DNA of 38,251 bases from an uncultured Oscillibacter sp. Lineage in GTDB: Bacteria; Bacillota; Clostridia; Oscillospirales; Oscillospiraceae. Position 1 is the first letter of the stretch; each line of letters starts with the position of its first letter. The notes under the pieces are model-generated. The model had not been told where the DNA came from and did not search any database. It saw nothing but the letters and a program-made list of their open reading frames with translations. The stretch spans positions 1 to 38,251 of the forward strand of contig CAMNRF010000014.1 of the NCBI GenBank assembly GCA_946551795.1, written 5' to 3'. The position numbers and the translations under genes are program-made. Below, one piece after another: positions 32,292 to 38,251 of the stretch.

Positions 32292-33026
32292 TCACTCGGC
32301 GTCGGTCTTCTCAGCGGCGGCCTCCTCGGTCTGCTCGCCCTGCTTGCCCTCCAGCACGGCATTGGCCATGATGGAGGAGATCAGCTTGATGGCGCGGATG
32401 GCGTCGTCGTTGCCGGGGATGACGTAATCGATCTCGTCGGGGTCGCAGTTGGTGTCGGCGATGGCCACCACGGGGATGCCCAGCTTGTGGGCCTCGGCGA
32501 TGGCGTTGCGCTCCTTGCGGGTATCCACGATGAAGAGGGCGCCGGGCAGGCGCTTCATCTCCTTCACGCCGCCCAGGTACTTCTCCAGCTTGGCAATCTC
32601 GCCCATGTGCTTCATGACTTCCTTCTTGGGCAGCATATCGAAGGTGCCGTCCTCCTGCATGGTCTTCAGCTGGTTCAGACGGTCCACGCGGGTGCGCATG
32701 GTCTTGAAGTTGGTCATCATGCCGCCCAGCCACCGGGCGTTGACGAAGTACTGGCCGCAGCGGGTGGCCTCCTCCCGGATAGCGTCCTGGGCCTGCTTCT
32801 TGGTGCCCACGAACAGCAGGGACTGGCCGTTCTCAGACAGCTGGCGGACGAAGTTGTACGCCTCCTCCAGCTTGCGGACGGTCTTCTGCAGGTCCACGAT
32901 ATAGATGCCGTTGCGCTCGGTGTAAATATAGGGGGCCATCTTGGGGTTCCACCGGCGGGTCTGGTGGCCGAAGTGGACGCCCGCCTCCAGCAGGGCCTTC
33001 ATGGATACGACGCTAGAATTTGCCAT
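32292..33026 (-). CDS. rpsB: 30S ribosomal protein S2
   Basis: S2 of the small subunit, 244 residues. Family motifs: [22 protein letters not shown] near the start, [31 protein letters not shown] and [12 protein letters not shown]. The C-terminus is acidic with an Ala/Glu tail. The frame extends upstream, but the ATG at 33026 follows GGAGG by ten bases and gives the family start. It has an extended -10 promoter and a leader of about 105 bases holding a CCCGCC/GGCGGG hairpin, which might serve S2 autoregulation (inference). Confidence 0.98.
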   Translation of the reverse strand: MANSSVVSMKALLEAGVHFGHQTRRWNPKMAPYIYTERNGIYIVDLQKTVRKLEEAYNFVRQLSENGQSLLFVGTKKQAQDAIREEATRCGQYFVNARWLGGMMTNFKTMRTRVDRLNQLKTMQEDGTFDMLPKKEVMKHMGEIAKLEKYLGGVKEMKRLPGALFIVDTRKERNAIAEAHKLGIPVVAIADTNCDPDEIDYVIPGNDDAIRAIKLISSIMANAVLEGKQGEQTEEAAAEKTDAE

Positions 33027-33139
33027 AGTGTTTGTTTCCTCCAAATCTGATTTAGTTTGACCTCCGGCGGCTTCAGCCTCCCCGCCAACCCAGGGCGGGC
33101 ACAGACGGAGAGTCCACGCGCCGTGCGGAATGCTGAAAT

Positions 33140-33168
33140 ATAATACCACAGCAAAATACAGAATGCAA
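33140..33168 (-). promoter_or_regulatory. Promoter of rpsB-tsf
   Basis: On the minus strand TTGCAT (33163-33168), a 17-base spacer ending TGTGG, and TATTAT (33140-33145), an extended -10. It shares most positions with the rplS promoter. Its AT-rich upstream side could act as an UP element. Confidence 0.8.
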
Positions 33169-33215
33169 GTATTTTTTCCCAAAACTCCAGGAAAATATGC
33201 CATATATTCCGCGTC

Positions 33216-33500
33216 TCAGCACCTTCTCCTGCGCTTTTTCTCCAAACTGGGGTCCCGGCGCTGGAAGGGCTTGTCGATCAGGATGATGTCGTCCCCGATG
33301 CGCTGGATGCAATCCCAGGGGATGTAGAACTCCTCCCCCCTGCCGAACAGGCCGAAAAACAGCCCCGGCCCGCTGACCACGATGGCCAGCACCTGCCCTT
33401 CCGGCACCTTGATGTCCACATCGGACACAAAGCCCAGGCGGCAGCCGTCGCAGATGTTGATGACCTCCTTGCGCCGCAGGCCGCGAATCCTGCACTGCAT
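33216..33500 (-). CDS. ylmC: YlmC/YmxH family PRC-barrel protein
   Basis: A 94-residue protein of the YlmC/YmxH family, which is linked to sporulation. The first half reads RIRGLRRKEVINICDGCRLGFVSDVD, the family signature with the PRC-barrel start, followed by IPWDCIQRIGDDIILID. A basic tail ends it. The frame opens with GTG nine bases earlier, but the ATG at 33500 has GGAGG eight bases upstream and was chosen. It diverges from sigG across a 400-base gap; in many Clostridia ylmC lies near sigG. Its exact role is unknown. Confidence 0.88.
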   Translation of the reverse strand: MQCRIRGLRRKEVINICDGCRLGFVSDVDIKVPEGQVLAIVVSGPGLFFGLFGRGEEFYIPWDCIQRIGDDIILIDKPFQRRDPSLEKKRRRRC

Positions 33501-33597
33501 AGCCTTCACCTCCTCAAAGAGCCTATGCGGGATATGGAATGTCCCATTCTATCGCCCTGTCCGGCGGGGCGTACCCCATGCACCCATGAGCGAGAGG

Positions 33598-33762
33598 ACG
33601 CTGTTTGCCGCCCGGAGGGCGGCAAAGGCGCTCTCTGCCGCGGATTCATTTTTATCAGTAATAGAAGACAAGAGAGAATTTCGCGCCTTGCGAGGCGCGC
33701 CCAGGGGCGTTGCCCCTGGACCCCACCGCCCTTTGAAAAGGGCGGCCCTAAACTTTATTCTG
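33598..33762. repeat. Modular stem-loop repeat, copy 2 (upstream of sigG)
   Basis: Modules in order: TGCCGCCC-GGA-GGGCGGCA (33606-33624), GCGCC/GGCGC (33683-33698), CAGGGGC-GTT-GCCCCTG (33702-33718), and CCGCCCTT...AAGGGCGG (33726-33745), ending CTTTATTC. Modules three and four are shared with 8046-8092, and the first block GCTGTTTGCC...GGCAAAGGCGCT is shared with 38142-38172. It fills most of the 400-base gap between ylmC and sigG. The rest of that gap holds the sigG promoter. Confidence 0.82.
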
Positions 33763-33819
33763 TGCTTTGCGCCTTTTCAAGGCAAGTCCTCCCTGCCCAC
33801 AAAGCGACAAAACCTCCCA

Positions 33820-33849
33820 GTATAGGAAAAATCGCCGGGGGAAATACTG
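33820..33849 (+). promoter_or_regulatory. Sigma-F-type promoter of sigG
   Basis: GTATA (33820-33824), a 15-base spacer, and GGAAATACTG (33840-33849). The -10 matches the sigma-F consensus GGnnAnAnTR at every fixed position, and the -35 matches GYATA. The transcript would start about 45 bases before the sigG ATG. In Bacillus sigG is likewise first expressed in the forespore from a sigma-F promoter. Confidence 0.75.
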
Positions 33850-33898
33850 AACGCAGGCTGTTTCGCCACATAAAAAAGCAGTGGAGGAATACGGTTTT

Positions 33899-34672
33899 AT
33901 GCAGGGAAAAGTGGAGATCGCGGGGGTCAACACCTCCAAGCTCAAGGTCCTGAAAAACGAGGAGACCATGGCGCTCCTGCGCCGGACAAAGGAGGGGGAC
34001 CAGGAGGCCCGCCGCCAGCTGATCGAGGGGAATCTCCGGCTGGTGCTGTCGGTGATCCAGCGGTTTTCAGGCCGTGGCGAGAACGCCGACGACCTCTTTC
34101 AGGTGGGCTGTGTGGGCCTCATCAAGGCCATCGACAACTTCGACATCACCCAGCCTGTGCGCTTTTCCACCTACGGCGTGCCCATGATCATCGGCGAAAT
34201 CCGCCGCTACCTCCGGGACAACAGCGCCATCCGGGTGACCCGCAGCATGCGGGACACCGCCTACCGGGTGCTCCAGGTCCGGGACCGCCTGGTGGCGGAG
34301 ACCCAGCGGGAGCCTACGGTGGAGCAGATCGCCAAGGAGCTGGACATCCCCCGGGAGGACGTGGTCTTCGCCATGGACGCCATCATGGACCCGGTGTCCC
34401 TCTACGACCCGGTGTACTCCGACAACGGCGGGGACACCCTCTGCGTCATGGACCAGGTGCGGGACACCAAGAACACCGACGAAAACTGGACGGACCGCAT
34501 CGCCCTGAAGGAGGCCATGAAGCGGCTGGACGACCGGGAGCGGCGGATTCTGTCCCTGCGGTTCTACGAGGGCAAGACCCAGATGGAGGTCTCCGCCGAG
34601 GTGGGCATCTCCCAGGCCCAGGTCTCCCGGCTGGAGAAGGGCGCCATCAATACCATCAAAAAAAATATCTGA
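33899..34672 (+). CDS. sigG: RNA polymerase sporulation sigma factor SigG
   Basis: Sigma-G drives late forespore gene expression. It is 257 residues. It opens GKVEIAGVNTSKLKVLKNEE, the sigma-G signature. Region 2 has NLRLVLSVIQRFSGRGENADDLFQVGC and FSTYGVPMIIGEIRRYLRDN. Region 3 follows, and region 4 ends MEVSAEVGISQAQVSRLEKGA. The frame opens at a GTG at 33881, but the ATG at 33899 has GGAGG upstream and gives the family start. sigE and spoIIGA, often upstream in Firmicutes, are not here; a stem-loop repeat and divergent ylmC are. A sigma-F promoter precedes it and a strong terminator follows. Its presence strongly implies sporulation capacity. Confidence 0.97.
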   Translation: MQGKVEIAGVNTSKLKVLKNEETMALLRRTKEGDQEARRQLIEGNLRLVLSVIQRFSGRGENADDLFQVGCVGLIKAIDNFDITQPVRFSTYGVPMIIGEIRRYLRDNSAIRVTRSMRDTAYRVLQVRDRLVAETQREPTVEQIAKELDIPREDVVFAMDAIMDPVSLYDPVYSDNGGDTLCVMDQVRDTKNTDENWTDRIALKEAMKRLDDRERRILSLRFYEGKTQMEVSAEVGISQAQVSRLEKGAINTIKKNI

Positions 34673-34677
34673 CCGCA

Positions 34678-34717
34678 AAAGCGGTACCGGCCTTTCATTC
34701 CGCCGGTACCGCTTTCT
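34678..34717. terminator. Bidirectional terminator of sigG and the pentad-repeat XRE gene
   Basis: GCGGTACCGGC (34681-34691) and GCCGGTACCGC (34702-34712) form an 11-base perfect stem with a 10-base loop, flanked by A-run and T-run (AAAA...TTTCTTT). It serves sigG on the plus strand and, with a TTTT run on the minus strand, the convergent XRE gene. Confidence 0.88.
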
Positions 34718-35506
34718 TTACTTAATATTGGACCCTATGAATGCCAGCAGCCGCAGCAGGGGCCGCCACAGGTCCGGGTGGTGCTCCAGCAGGAACCTCT
34801 CCACCTCCCCCCGGCTCAATCCATCCCCCCAGAGAAGGACATGGTTCCCCGCCGCGTCATATCCCACGGCGGTATCGCCTACGGCGGCCACACCCACGGC
34901 GATCTTCCCCGCCAGGGCGGTCACGCCTCCGGCGTACCAGAGGCCCAGCGCCACAGGGCCGAAGGCCAGCAGTCCGATGGCCGCCGGGCCCAGGGCCGCC
35001 AGTCCGAAGGCCAGACACCCCAGTGCCAAAGCCCCCGCGCTGATGACGCCGATGCTGGCAAGGCCCGCGCTCATGATCCCCAGGGCCAGGACGCCCACGG
35101 CGATGTTGCCGATGGCGATGATCCCCCTGGCCGTGTCCCTGAGCTGCATACGATTGCCGCTGAACCGGATGGATACCAGCGGCAGGCCCCGGATTTTCGT
35201 CTTACTGTCCCAGGACCAGACCCGGAAAAAGCGGGAGATTTCCTCCACCTGCTCCGTCAGCCTGGCCACGGAGCCGTCCTCCCGTTCCGCCGGGAGCTCC
35301 GGCTCCTCCAAGTAGTCCTTCACCAGGTAGTCCACGCTGACGTGGAACAGCTCCGACAGCGCCACCAGTTTACTGAGCTCCGGCGCCGCCGCGCCGCCCT
35401 CCCACTTGCTGACGGACTGCCGCGTCACCCCCAGCCGGTCCGCCAGCTGCTCCTGGGACATCCCCATCTGGCGGCGCAGGGCCGCCAGCTTCTCAGAAAA
35501 ATTCAT
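34718..35506 (-). CDS. XRE-family protein with Gly-x-x-Ala-x pentad repeats
   Basis: A 262-residue protein. Residues 5-60 form an XRE helix-turn-helix (GVTRQSVSKWEGG). A short linker (about 64-125) follows. Residues 128-220 are a striking repeat: glycine every fifth residue at 128, 133 and so on to 193, a seven-residue break, then 200-220, with Ala or Ser almost always at the fourth place of each unit and otherwise hydrophobic residues. A charged C-terminal part (about 221-262) ends it. The period excludes a simple transmembrane helix and suggests a solenoid or a membrane-inserted Gly-zipper array (inference). I chose the ATG at 35506, 58 codons into the frame, because it starts the helix-turn-helix. 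A CAACC-AGA-GGTTG palindrome lies 84-96 bases upstream. Confidence 0.85.
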   Translation of the reverse strand: MNFSEKLAALRRQMGMSQEQLADRLGVTRQSVSKWEGGAAAPELSKLVALSELFHVSVDYLVKDYLEEPELPAEREDGSVARLTEQVEEISRFFRVWSWDSKTKIRGLPLVSIRFSGNRMQLRDTARGIIAIGNIAVGVLALGIMSAGLASIGVISAGALALGCLAFGLAALGPAAIGLLAFGPVALGLWYAGGVTALAGKIAVGVAAVGDTAVGYDAAGNHVLLWGDGLSRGEVERFLLEHHPDLWRPLLRLLAFIGSNIK

Positions 35507-35589
35507 CTCGGTCTCCGCCTTCCTGTTTGATGGGCCCATGGTACGCCGTTTTGGAGAGAAAAACAAGAACGCGGAAGGTGGAAGTTTGT

Positions 35590-35602
35590 CAACCAGAGGT
35601 TG
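35590..35602. promoter_or_regulatory. CAACC-AGA-GGTTG palindrome upstream of the pentad-repeat XRE gene
   Basis: A perfect five-base inverted repeat with a 3-base spacer. On the minus strand it overlaps a TTGACA. The same CAACC/GGTTG arms occur upstream of the other two XRE genes (10405-10428 and 37278-37295). It may be an operator. Confidence 0.4.
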
Positions 35603-35645
35603 CAGGCGTTGGGGCGCAAGGGATACGGGAATTTTATGCCGGTAG

Positions 35646-35672
35646 AAAAAGCGGAGGCCTGACGGCCTCCGC
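35646..35672 (-). terminator. Intrinsic terminator of the sigma-DUF4179 operon
   Basis: GCGGAGGCC-TGAC-GGCCTCCGC (35651-35672) is a 9-base perfect stem. On the minus strand TTTTTC follows. It lies four bases after the DUF4179 gene. Confidence 0.85.
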
Positions 35673-35676
35673 CGCT

Positions 35677-36705
35677 TCATTCAATCGCATCGAGGAAAAT
35701 GGTCTGCTCTCCAACACGGAACCCCACCGCCTGCTCCAGGTCCACAGGCAATGTCCAGAAATGAATTGTGGCCCACTCCCCGCCGCCTGCCCCCGACGTC
35801 CATCGGGAGGCGCCGCCAGTCGTTTTGATCTCCGTGCCGTCTTTCAAAACCAATGCGTCTAGCTGTGGGGCGCACATCTGATCCTCCGCGCTCTGTGTAA
35901 AGCGAATATCCGTAGCGGATATTTGAATATTCCGCAGCTCCGTCATACACCGTTTCTGCGTCTTCTGATCCGTGGCGGAAACCGTCACGCTGTCCAGGGT
36001 CAAAAGGGGCTGCCCCTCTACTGGCGGCAGGGAAAAGCTCAGCCGCCACTCCCCCTCCCGCATCACGGAATCTCCGCACATCAGATTCTGCAAAAGGAGT
36101 TCTCCCTCATAGCCCTTTAAGAGAGTATCCTCCTCAATCAGCTGGGAATCATACGATATTAACATAAGCAGCCCATCCTCGCTTTTTCGGGAAAACTCCA
36201 CCGACATACCGTAGCTGCCGGGCGTCTCTACAGTATCCGGATTCGGCATGAAGCTCAAATCCATCCTCCCAAAATGATAAGGGAGATCGGTCTGCTGAAT
36301 ATCCGCGCCGCTGACCCGCAGCAGCAGCCAAGCGCCGCTGTTTCCCCGAGTAACCGAATCCAACGTCACCGTCACGCCGCTTTCGCTGACGCTGGCGCCT
36401 ATCTCCTGTGTCAGCTGTTCAATAAGGGCCGTCTGATTTTCGCCCATGTCACGGTCGGTCTGGTCCTCCCACTGACGCATAAACCAATCCATGAGATTTC
36501 CAGGAATCCCTGCCGCTGCCACGGCGCTGCCCGCCAGCAGCACCGCCGCCAACACCGCGGCAGCGGCTCCCCGGGTCCACCGGGAGCGGCGGCGCTCCTC
36601 CTCAGGCTCCTTTGCCGCCTCCATCAGCCGGTCTGTCAGCGCCGTCCGGCCCTCCGCCGTGTAGCGCACCCGGTCCAGCTCACTCCGATAAAGATTGTTG
36701 TCCAT
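35677..36705 (-). CDS. DUF4179-type membrane protein, probable anti-sigma partner
   Basis: A 342-residue protein. A short cytoplasmic part (1-44) with ELDRVRYTAEGRTALTDRLM, a transmembrane helix (about 46-66, AAAVLAAVLLAGSAVAAAG) and a large extracytoplasmic domain follow. The region after the helix (MDWFMRQWED..., GVTVTLDSVTRGNSGAWLLLRVSG) matches DUF4179-type proteins, which commonly sit directly downstream of ECF-like sigma factors. By that pattern it probably binds and restrains the upstream sigma factor. The ATG follows GGGAGG and overlaps the sigma gene by 26 bases, so both are coupled. The signal sensed is unknown. Confidence 0.82.
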   Translation of the reverse strand: MDNNLYRSELDRVRYTAEGRTALTDRLMEAAKEPEEERRRSRWTRGAAAAVLAAVLLAGSAVAAAGIPGNLMDWFMRQWEDQTDRDMGENQTALIEQLTQEIGASVSESGVTVTLDSVTRGNSGAWLLLRVSGADIQQTDLPYHFGRMDLSFMPNPDTVETPGSYGMSVEFSRKSEDGLLMLISYDSQLIEEDTLLKGYEGELLLQNLMCGDSVMREGEWRLSFSLPPVEGQPLLTLDSVTVSATDQKTQKRCMTELRNIQISATDIRFTQSAEDQMCAPQLDALVLKDGTEIKTTGGASRWTSGAGGGEWATIHFWTLPVDLEQAVGFRVGEQTIFLDAIE

Positions 36706-37192
36706 ACATACCTCCCAGCATCGTTTTCAGCTTCTGTTTTCCCCGGTAGAGGTATGTGCTCACCTGGGGGGCTCCGCACCCCATCAGCTCCGCGATTTCC
36801 TCCACCCCGTACTCCTCGTAGTACCGCAGGTACACCGCCTGGCGGTATTTCTCCGGCAGGGCCTGCACCGCCCGCAGCACCGGGCTGTCCTCCGCCTCCG
36901 GCAGCTCCGCCGCGATCTCCCCGGCGCTCTCCAGGGGCGCCCGGCGGCGGGACCAGGCGGACTTCTTCAAATCCTTGCAGCAGTTCACCGCCACCCGGAG
37001 CACCCAGGCCCGCTCCTGCGCCTCCCCGTCAAAGCGGCGGGGCGAGGTCAGCAGCTTCAAGAGCACGGTCTGGCTCACGTCCTGGGCGTCCTGGAGGCTG
37101 CCCGTCCAGGTATAGCCCACCCGCAGCACCGTGTCCGCCCAGCGGCTGACCAACTCCTCGGCCTCCTGGCGGGAGTATAAAATCTGTTCCGT
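36680..37192 (-). CDS. ECF-like RNA polymerase sigma factor with no ATG start
   Basis: A sigma-70-family factor of about 157-170 residues. Region 2 is RWADTVLRVGYTWTGSLQDAQDVSQTVLLKLL. Region 4 is LPEKYRQAVYLRYYEEYGVEEIAELMGCGAPQVSTYLYRGKQKL, with a clear helix-turn-helix. It has no region 1 or 3, as in ECF types. The start is uncertain. ACG at 37192 sits 8 bases after a strong AAAAGGAG site and would fit the expected length (EQILYSRQ follows), but ACG is a poor start. A TTG at 37153 has AGGAGG 8 bases upstream and still keeps region 2. A one-base change from ATG to ACG would explain this. It overlaps the DUF4179 gene and diverges from an XRE gene. Confidence 0.82.
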   Translation of the reverse strand, partial: TEQILYSRQEAEELVSRWADTVLRVGYTWTGSLQDAQDVSQTVLLKLLTSPRRFDGEAQERAWVLRVAVNCCKDLKKSAWSRRRAPLESAGEIAAELPEAEDSPVLRAVQALPEKYRQAVYLRYYEEYGVEEIAELMGCGAPQVSTYLYRGKQKLKTMLGGMYGQQSLSE

Positions 37193-37266
37193 AGTATCAT
37201 CTCCTTTTGAATGGCGCCGTTCTACTTCTAAAACGAGACGGCGGGGCGGAATCTGGCACCTCCGGC

Positions 37267-37295
37267 AAAAAAAACCCCCGCAACCGTGGTTGCGG
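37267..37295 (-). terminator. Attenuator-like terminator upstream of the sigma factor
   Basis: The perfect 18-base palindrome CCGCAACC-GT-GGTTGCGG (37278-37295) is followed on the minus strand by GGG and then eight T (37267-37274). A second copy of the arm, CGCAACCG on the plus strand (37311-37318), lies upstream in the same transcript and could pair with the middle arm to make an alternative fold. It lies 75 bases before the sigma gene's probable start. Confidence 0.6.
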
Positions 37296-37302
37296 ACCTC
37301 TG

Positions 37303-37357
37303 TTGGTGGACGCAACCGGCGCAGCCTGTTATACTGGCTCCCAGAGACGCGTTTCAA
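37303..37357. promoter_or_regulatory. Overlapping bidirectional promoter between sigma and XRE genes
   Basis: Plus strand: TATACT (37330-37335), about 50 bases before the XRE ATG; a weak TTGGTG lies at 37303-37308. Minus strand: TTGAAA (37352-37357), 18-base spacer, TATAAC (37328-37333), which would drive transcription towards the sigma gene. The two -10 boxes overlap. CAACC arms flank this region. Confidence 0.5.
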
Positions 37358-37384
37358 AACCATGAAACAGGAGGTATTGCCTAT

Positions 37385-38104
37385 ATGAATATTGCGGATA
37401 CCATCAGACAGTCCCGGGAGGCCCGGGGCCTCACCCAGGAGGACCTGGCGGAGCGGCTGGAGGTCAGCCGCCAGGCGGTGAGCAAATGGGAGGTGGGGGC
37501 CTCTGTTCCCACGCCGGAGAATCTGAAAACGCTGAGCGAGATTCTGGAGGTCGCCTTTGAGACGGAGGAGGGCGGAGAGGCCCCTCCCTCCGCCCCCAAG
37601 CCGCCCTTTTGGAACTGGAAGCGGACGGCGCTCCTGGTCTTGGGAGTGCTGGTCGTTTCGGCCCTGTTCTCGATCGCCATGTGGACCGCTCTCAAACCGG
37701 AAAAAAATGTGGACATGCCCCGGCACGCGGAGCCGTATGTGACCGGTGTTTACTTCTTCAACGAGGACGGCACACCCCTGGAGCCTGACAGAGGAGACAA
37801 CTGGCAGGCCTTCGCCGTGGGCCGACGGGTCTATCTGCTGGTAAGCTTCCAGCAGGGCACGGAGACCGGGGTCCAGGGGGTGTCTCTCTTTGCCACGCCC
37901 ACAGGGACGGAAGTCTACGACCAGCGGGAGCAGCTGGCGCTGCAGGCGGTGTACGACCGAACCTTCGCCCTCTTCCCCCTGGACTTCCCGGAGGAGACCA
38001 TGATCCACCTGGACGTCACTCTGGAGTGCGACCTGGACCAGCGGGTGACGGAGACGCTGAACGTGATCGCGGTGCCGGAGGAGGACCTCCTCCCCGCTCC
38101 ATAA
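37385..38104 (+). CDS. Membrane-anchored XRE-family regulator
   Basis: A 239-residue protein. An XRE helix-turn-helix at 5-57 (EVSRQAVSKWEVGA), a Pro-rich linker (about 63-76), one transmembrane helix (about 81-102, TALLVLGVLVVSALFSIAMW) and an acidic extracytoplasmic domain of about 135 residues with the start HAEPYVTGVYFFNEDG follow. The layout is that of the XRE protein at 10.5 kb with a smaller sensor part. The ATG is ten bases after AGGAGG. It diverges from the sigma/DUF4179 operon across about 190 bases, which makes it a candidate regulator of that operon, but this is inference. A CAACC/GGTTG palindrome lies upstream. Confidence 0.88.
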   Translation: MNIADTIRQSREARGLTQEDLAERLEVSRQAVSKWEVGASVPTPENLKTLSEILEVAFETEEGGEAPPSAPKPPFWNWKRTALLVLGVLVVSALFSIAMWTALKPEKNVDMPRHAEPYVTGVYFFNEDGTPLEPDRGDNWQAFAVGRRVYLLVSFQQGTETGVQGVSLFATPTGTEVYDQREQLALQAVYDRTFALFPLDFPEETMIHLDVTLECDLDQRVTETLNVIAVPEEDLLPAP

Positions 38105-38139
38105 CAGTGCGCTGAACATGCGAATCAAGGGTTGGGGGC

Positions 38140-38251
38140 GGGCTGTTTGCCCCCGGAGACGGCAAAGGCGCTAAGGCCGCGCCGGATTGGACGGGGACGC
38201 GGGAGTTTGCGGCGCGGCCTTCTGGGGAATTTCTCGGTGTGCGCACCGCGC
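38140..38251. repeat. Modular stem-loop repeat, copy 3 (cut by window end)
   Basis: The block GCTGTTTGCC...GGCAAAGGCGCT (38142-38172) matches 33600-33632 apart from small indels, and both continue into a GCCGC...GGATT stretch and later GAATTTC followed by a stem-loop. It also holds an 11-base inverted repeat AAGGCCGCGCC/GGCGCGGCCTT (38173-38183, 38211-38221), which may terminate the XRE gene. The rest lies outside the window. Confidence 0.7.

Noticed and set aside
33501-33527. Sigma-E promoter for ylmC (CATAGGCT on the minus strand at 33520-33527)
   Set aside because: The -10 is plausible but no acceptable -35 lies at 13-16 bases, so I did not call it.
1-38251. tRNA, rRNA, CRISPR, prophage or insertion-sequence genes
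   Set aside because: No direct-repeat arrays, transposase or integrase motifs, or cloverleaf-like sequence was noticed on either strand by eye; a tRNAscan or HMM search would settle it.

Overview
The window is a GC-rich Firmicutes chromosome segment, most likely from a spore-forming, gut-type Clostridia lineage (Oscillospiraceae-like). The reasons are a PolC-type replicase, the tig-clpP-clpX-lon-engB order, a full-length sporulation sigma-G, a SpoIVFA/SpoIVFB-like pair, a YlmC/YmxH protein, and several XRE-membrane and sigma/DUF4179-type regulators. Assignment below class level is inference. Nearly everything is on the minus strand. I see no tRNA, rRNA, CRISPR array, insertion sequence or prophage.

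Layout in minus-strand transcription order, from high to low coordinates. (a) 34.7-38.2 kb is a regulatory island: a membrane-anchored XRE protein (plus strand), a divergent ECF-like sigma factor with a DUF4179-type membrane partner, and an XRE protein with a striking Gly-x-x-Ala-x pentad repeat. (b) 33.2-34.7 kb holds sigG (plus) with a textbook sigma-F promoter, a stem-loop repeat, and ylmC. (c) 31.3-33.0 kb holds rpsB-tsf. (d) 27.2-31.2 kb holds a DnaQ-like exonuclease, a FAD/Rieske oxidoreductase, and spoIVFA-spoIVFB behind a sigma-E-like promoter. (e) 20.3-27.0 kb holds rplS, two tandem signal peptidases, rbgA, a membrane orphan, rnhB, yraN, thrC, a zinc-ribbon membrane protein and a phosphoesterase. 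(f) 13.4-20.2 kb is the protein quality-control block tig, clpP, clpX, lon, engB. (g) 10.5-13.3 kb holds a convergent SLH protein and a second membrane XRE regulator. (h) 0-10.3 kb is a tightly packed housekeeping operon: pyrH, frr, uppS, cdsA, dxr, rseP, a GNAT, ispG, a small membrane protein and polC (cut by the window start).

Many neighbours overlap by ATGA, GTGA or TGATG, which indicates translational coupling and fixes several starts. Functionally the window joins nucleotide, lipid and isoprenoid precursor supply (pyrH, cdsA, uppS, dxr, ispG), translation (rpsB, tsf, frr, rplS, rbgA), secretion and intramembrane proteolysis (lepB x2, rseP, spoIVFB), ATP-dependent proteolysis, and late sporulation.

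The most unusual items are: the pentad-repeat XRE protein; a modular stem-loop repeat present three times (one copy inside the uppS-cdsA operon); CAACC/GGTTG inverted repeats upstream of all three XRE genes; an attenuator-like terminator with an overlapping bidirectional promoter between the sigma factor and its divergent XRE gene; a histone-H1-like tail on trigger factor; and an ECF-like sigma gene with no ATG at its expected start.
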